From positions 2,358,056 to 2,422,055 of the forward strand of contig JADCRB010000118.1 of NCBI GenBank assembly GCA_021464245.1: 64,000 nucleotides of DNA, given 5' to 3'. A program made the position numbers and the translations under genes. Below the pieces are notes generated by a model. That model saw only the letters and a list, made by a program, of their open reading frames with translations, ran no database searches and was not told the origin of the DNA. Positions within the stretch are counted from its first letter, which is position 1; each line of letters begins with the position of its first letter. Source of the DNA: Carallia brachiata (Eukaryota > Streptophyta > Magnoliopsida > Malpighiales > Rhizophoraceae). Positions 60,530-64,000 of this stretch are shown here, piece by piece.

Positions 60530-63500
60530 TCATAGAGGGATATGGTGACGATAAGCAGGAGAATAAGGGGAATAAGGGGTATTGGAAACAAAAGAAGGTG
60601 TCTCGTTCGGTGGTCGTTGGGCCCTGGTAGGGGTCCTCGGTGTAACTGGGCTTACTGATCTCGAGCCCATTGGGTTGAGACTGTAGCCTCTTTCGCTAGT
60701 CCTCCTCGGACCTTTCTCAGCCCACTTCAGCTCTGCCTGCTTCACGCTCCGAGGGTACCTTGAGCAGCAACCGATCTTTCCTGCTCTTTGTATGTACCTA
60801 ATCAATGAAAATCACTACCAATTAGCTTTAATTTAGTGATACTGGAGTCGATTTTAAAGTTGAAGGTCTTAAGTTCGAGACTTGATCAGAACTAGTTAAC
60901 CAAGATAAAAGATAAAAAATAAAAATCACCCAAATGAGCTTGTCAGCAACACAGCAACCATACTGCATGTTGCTGTTTTTATTGATGAGCTGTAATCACA
61001 AACGTAATTAAAGAAAAAAGAAAGGATGAGATTATTGAAGCAAACTTTTTTTTTTTTTCTGTTTCTTAAATACAAGCTCTGCTAATCTAAATTCATCGAC
61101 AGAAAAAAATATAGATATATCAGATACATCAAGTTTATATCATAAGTGATAAATCAAATTAGTAAAACATCAAACACGAAACTGTTAGCCTTCAAGGTCT
61201 CAGGCTCTCAACTGCTAAAAAGTTTGGGGAAATGTACGTTCCCTTCCCTTAAACAAAAAATATAATAAGTTATTTGAGAAATATCTCAAATTCTATTTTT
61301 AAGAAATAGGATATGAAATTTTATAAAAATAAGAATAATTATCTTTATTGTGTAATTTATGACTGAATAAACTTTTAATAGATAAAAATGTATTTATAAT
61401 AATAATTTGTCTCGGAGTTTCGTTAGGATTCACTAAGTTTCTTATCCTAAATTGGTTAAACTCCAATCATCATTCTTCTTTTTTCTTTGCTGTTTTTTTC
61501 AGTTGTTCAAAAAGGGTCACCAGTCAAAGGAAGAATCTCCCATAGTTCTCATGTCATTGTTATTGTCGAAGCTCAAGATTAAAAAATTAGGCCGGCAAAG
61601 CCAGTCTTCTTTTGTTGACACTTGAAAAGAACAAGAAAGGGAGTCCACCTTCAAAATGTAACATCTCCAAGCGTACCCAGGGCGGCAAAAGAAAACTTTG
61701 GTTTATTTCCGAAGACACAGAATCAATTTTTTTTTCCTTAAAAAATATGTATATAATTAGAAAATAAAGGAGAAAGCTGTTGATCACATTGGTGGATCAC
61801 ATCAATAATCAATCTATGTATGATCTAATGCTATATCAATGTAAGTTGGAACAAAAAACAAAATGTTAAGTTGGAACAAAAAACAAAATGGGGCACACTT
61901 ATTCTTTGGAAATCTCTAAGAAAATAACCTTGATGTTTTCATTTTGGCCTTGCTCTATTAGTATTTGGTCTATATATAAATAATAAATAACTATGTCTTT
62001 GCCTTACCTACGTCAATCATCTCCGTATTAGTTAAGGTACGTGCGTAATTGACGCAATTTTTTTGGCACCACTCTTACTAAATTCACTTACATAAAATAA
62101 TTTCTGTCTGTACCAAAAAATAATGATAATAATAATTTTTGTTACTGCAAGACATGAAGGAATTTAACAATAGGTGGATTTTGTTGTTCAAAGTACCTAG
62201 CATCAGGATCTCTTGAAATTTTTTTTACTGTTAATAAATGTTTTTAAGAATACAAAAATAAAAATTCAAGAGTATTTTGATATGTATTCAATTGTCAAAA
62301 TTTATAGCATTACTATCTTCTTGTCATTAATTAATTTTATATTTATATATGCAAACAATTATCTTCAATAGCACTGCTGACTACTTTATGATGTGATATA
62401 TCGTTGTCACTAAATTTTAAATTTGTTTTATTGTCTAGTTTGAAAGAATATGAGCTGAATTTTTTTTTTTTTTAAAAATGCTAGCTAGCAATGAAACTTT
62501 TAAAAAAGTAATTACCTTTGGCTGAATTTTCTTCCCAAACACTCAATGCACTTTCTTCCTTCTTTCATCTCTCCCATTCCTACGAACACGCAATTTCTGC
62601 AATAGACCCTTCCACAAACCTGCACATATGTAATCAGTCACCATTTCAACTCCTTGTAAGACAACAAGTTAATAAAAGAAAAAAAAAAAAAAGGAAAAGA
62701 CTTTTATACCTATTATTACCAATTCCCCAAATTTCTCTGGGAGAGAAGCAAGAATAATGATAGAAGTTCTAAAATTATTAGTAATATCTTCTTTTCTACT
62801 TAATGTTATGAGCCACTTTATAAAAGATCATGTATTTATATATTTATCCATTTATAAATTTCAGGCAGATAAATCTAACATAAAAAATAAAACGATCGGT
62901 CCATATTACGTGTAATAAAACTTTAAATTGTTATGGAGACAAGAAAATTGAACGAACACAAGACTACAAATTAATGTATAATTTGACAATTGATGATTAT
63001 GATTGAATAAGATGGATTTGTGCCCATTTCCCATGTCTTTGCAATGAAATTCAGAAAACTTTTACAATATCAGTCTGTTTTATTAAAGTTAAAATTTGAT
63101 CTACATTTATTAAAATTAAGAGTCTAACTGTTCTACTATTAGATCATACGAAATTAATTAAAACTTACCAAGCACCGATGCCTGAAAATGTAGATGTAAG
63201 TGGAGCAAATGGTGCAAATATTGGAGTGAGGGATCCCGGGGCGACGAGTTTTTCCACCTTTATCAGGATATGGAGAAGCCATGCTGATGCCACTCATGGC
63301 ATCATGATCATCAGACGGCTTGCTTTTCTCCATCGCATACCTCAACTCTTCCAATTGATCATCAGTCTCCTGACGACGATGCTGATGGGGATGATGGCTT
63401 GAATTTTGGCGATGGTCACGGCCATTGCCATACACATAATGACGAAGAGGACTATGTGACCCATCATCATGATCAATATGCGTGCGTCTGTGAGGTTGAT

Positions 63501-63867
63501 CATGATGATCGCCATAAGCAACGACGACACGTCGGTCGAGGTCATCGAGAGGGTGAGTCCTGGACGCCTGCAGGCCGGTGTTGAAGTCAAGGCTCGGCAG
63601 TTTGCTTGGTGGGGGATGGCGAGAACGTGGTGGGGTTTTAGCCTCTTGGATTGGCTCCATGATGGCTACTGCTGATGATGATGTTGATGATGATGATGAT
63701 GGTGATGATAATGATGATGATGATTTCTTCTTCTCTGCTGCTGCCTTCATATTTTGTTGAATTTGAGCCAAGTCTTGAAATGTAAGGTTTACTGAATCAT
63801 CTGGGATTCCTGAGTACAACTCTTCAAGATCCATTTTTGCTTTTGCCATTGATTTCACTTCCCCCAT
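60530..63867 (-). CDS. Plant-specific FYVE-like Cys-rich zinc-finger protein, 3 exons
   Basis: Exons in minus-strand order: 63169-63867, 62516-62619, 60530-60797; 1071 nt, 356 residues. The N-terminus (MDLEELYSGIPDDSVNLTF) looks conserved. A Ser-rich tract and a long His/Asp-rich region follow. From about residue 217 a Cys cluster spans exons 1-2: NICTICSTYIYIFRHRCL, then VCGRVYCRNC and GRKCIEC. Its RHRC-x2-CGRVYC-x2-C core resembles the FYVE ligand pattern and the Cys-rich region of plant extra-large G proteins. The C-terminus (AGKIGCCSRYP, KQAELKWAEKGPRRT, then an SPVTPRTPTRA Ser/Pro tail) is typical of a plant family often labelled extra-large G-protein-like, although no GTPase domain is present. 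Function unknown; zinc binding, perhaps at membranes, is inferred. Another in-frame ATG is at 63849. Confidence 0.85.
61842..61890. repeat. Two-copy 25-bp tandem repeat in an intron
   Basis: The unit TAAGTTGGAACAAAAAACAA plus AATG(T) occurs twice in a row, within intron 2 of the FYVE-like gene. Confidence 0.8.
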
Positions 63868-64000
63868 TTGCTCTTAGCTGAAGCTACTAGCCTGGCTATA
63901 CTTTGTTAATTAATTTCCTCAAAAAAAAAAAATCCAAAGAGAAATTATGGAGAATTGTGATGAATTTTGTGAATGGAGTGGAGGGGAGAAATGGGTTTGT
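63868..64000. other. 5' flank of the FYVE-like gene
   Basis: Short upstream sequence to the window edge, probably 5' UTR. It contains an A tract and nothing else recognisable. Confidence 0.4.

Overview
This window looks like nuclear DNA of a flowering plant, most likely a eudicot. It is AT-rich, its genes are split into many short exons with GT-AG introns, and its proteins are plant-type: a UDP-xylose transporter, an alpha-expansin, a nardilysin-like peptidase, a TRF-like Myb protein and a cytosolic Ile-tRNA synthetase. It also carries typical plant repeats (Au-type SINEs, a TRIM element, MITEs and LINE remnants). I do not recognise the species. Exon borders below were read by hand from splice sites, reading phase and family resemblance.

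Layout. 0.4-5.7 kb (-): PAP/OAS1-type nucleotidyltransferase, 9 exons. 5.7-10.1 kb: AT-rich gap with a foldback element and an (AG)n microsatellite. 10.2-10.7 kb (-): RNase H relic of a LINE. 11.1-15.1 kb (-): UXT-type nucleotide-sugar transporter, 7 exons. 16.6-19.7 kb (+): remains of two GRAS transcription-factor genes. The first is split by nested insertions, including a complete 976-bp TRIM retrotransposon with a perfect target duplication. 19.9-20.4 kb: LINE reverse-transcriptase relic and a SINE. 20.8-22.4 kb (-): alpha-expansin, 3 exons. 22.4-31.8 kb: long gene-poor gap with MITEs and SINE pieces. 31.8-42.3 kb (-): nardilysin-like M16 peptidase, 19 exons. 42.3-42.7 kb: 346-bp head-to-head promoter. 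42.7-45.9 kb (+): TRF-like single-Myb gene, 5 exons. 47.2-59.2 kb (+): cytosolic isoleucyl-tRNA synthetase, 27 exons. 60.5-63.9 kb (-): FYVE-like zinc-finger gene, 3 exons.

The genes are independent housekeeping or cell-wall genes, not one pathway. The order UXT, nardilysin, TRF-like matches, from memory, the adjacent Arabidopsis loci At1g06890, At1g06900 and At1g06910. This suggests an old conserved block, here expanded by GRAS relics, an expansin and repeats.

Four single-base losses break the frames of three otherwise well-preserved genes (nucleotidyltransferase, nardilysin twice, TRF-like). Three of the four lie in short homopolymers. In each gene, adding back exactly the missing base(s) makes the total coding length a multiple of three. 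Consensus error is the likeliest cause, though real mutations cannot be excluded. I found no clearly new biological system. The most useful leads are the bidirectional promoter with mirrored CCAAT motifs and a telo-box, a probable U12-type intron in the transporter, the nested TRIM in the GRAS relic, and the poorly characterised FYVE-like gene.
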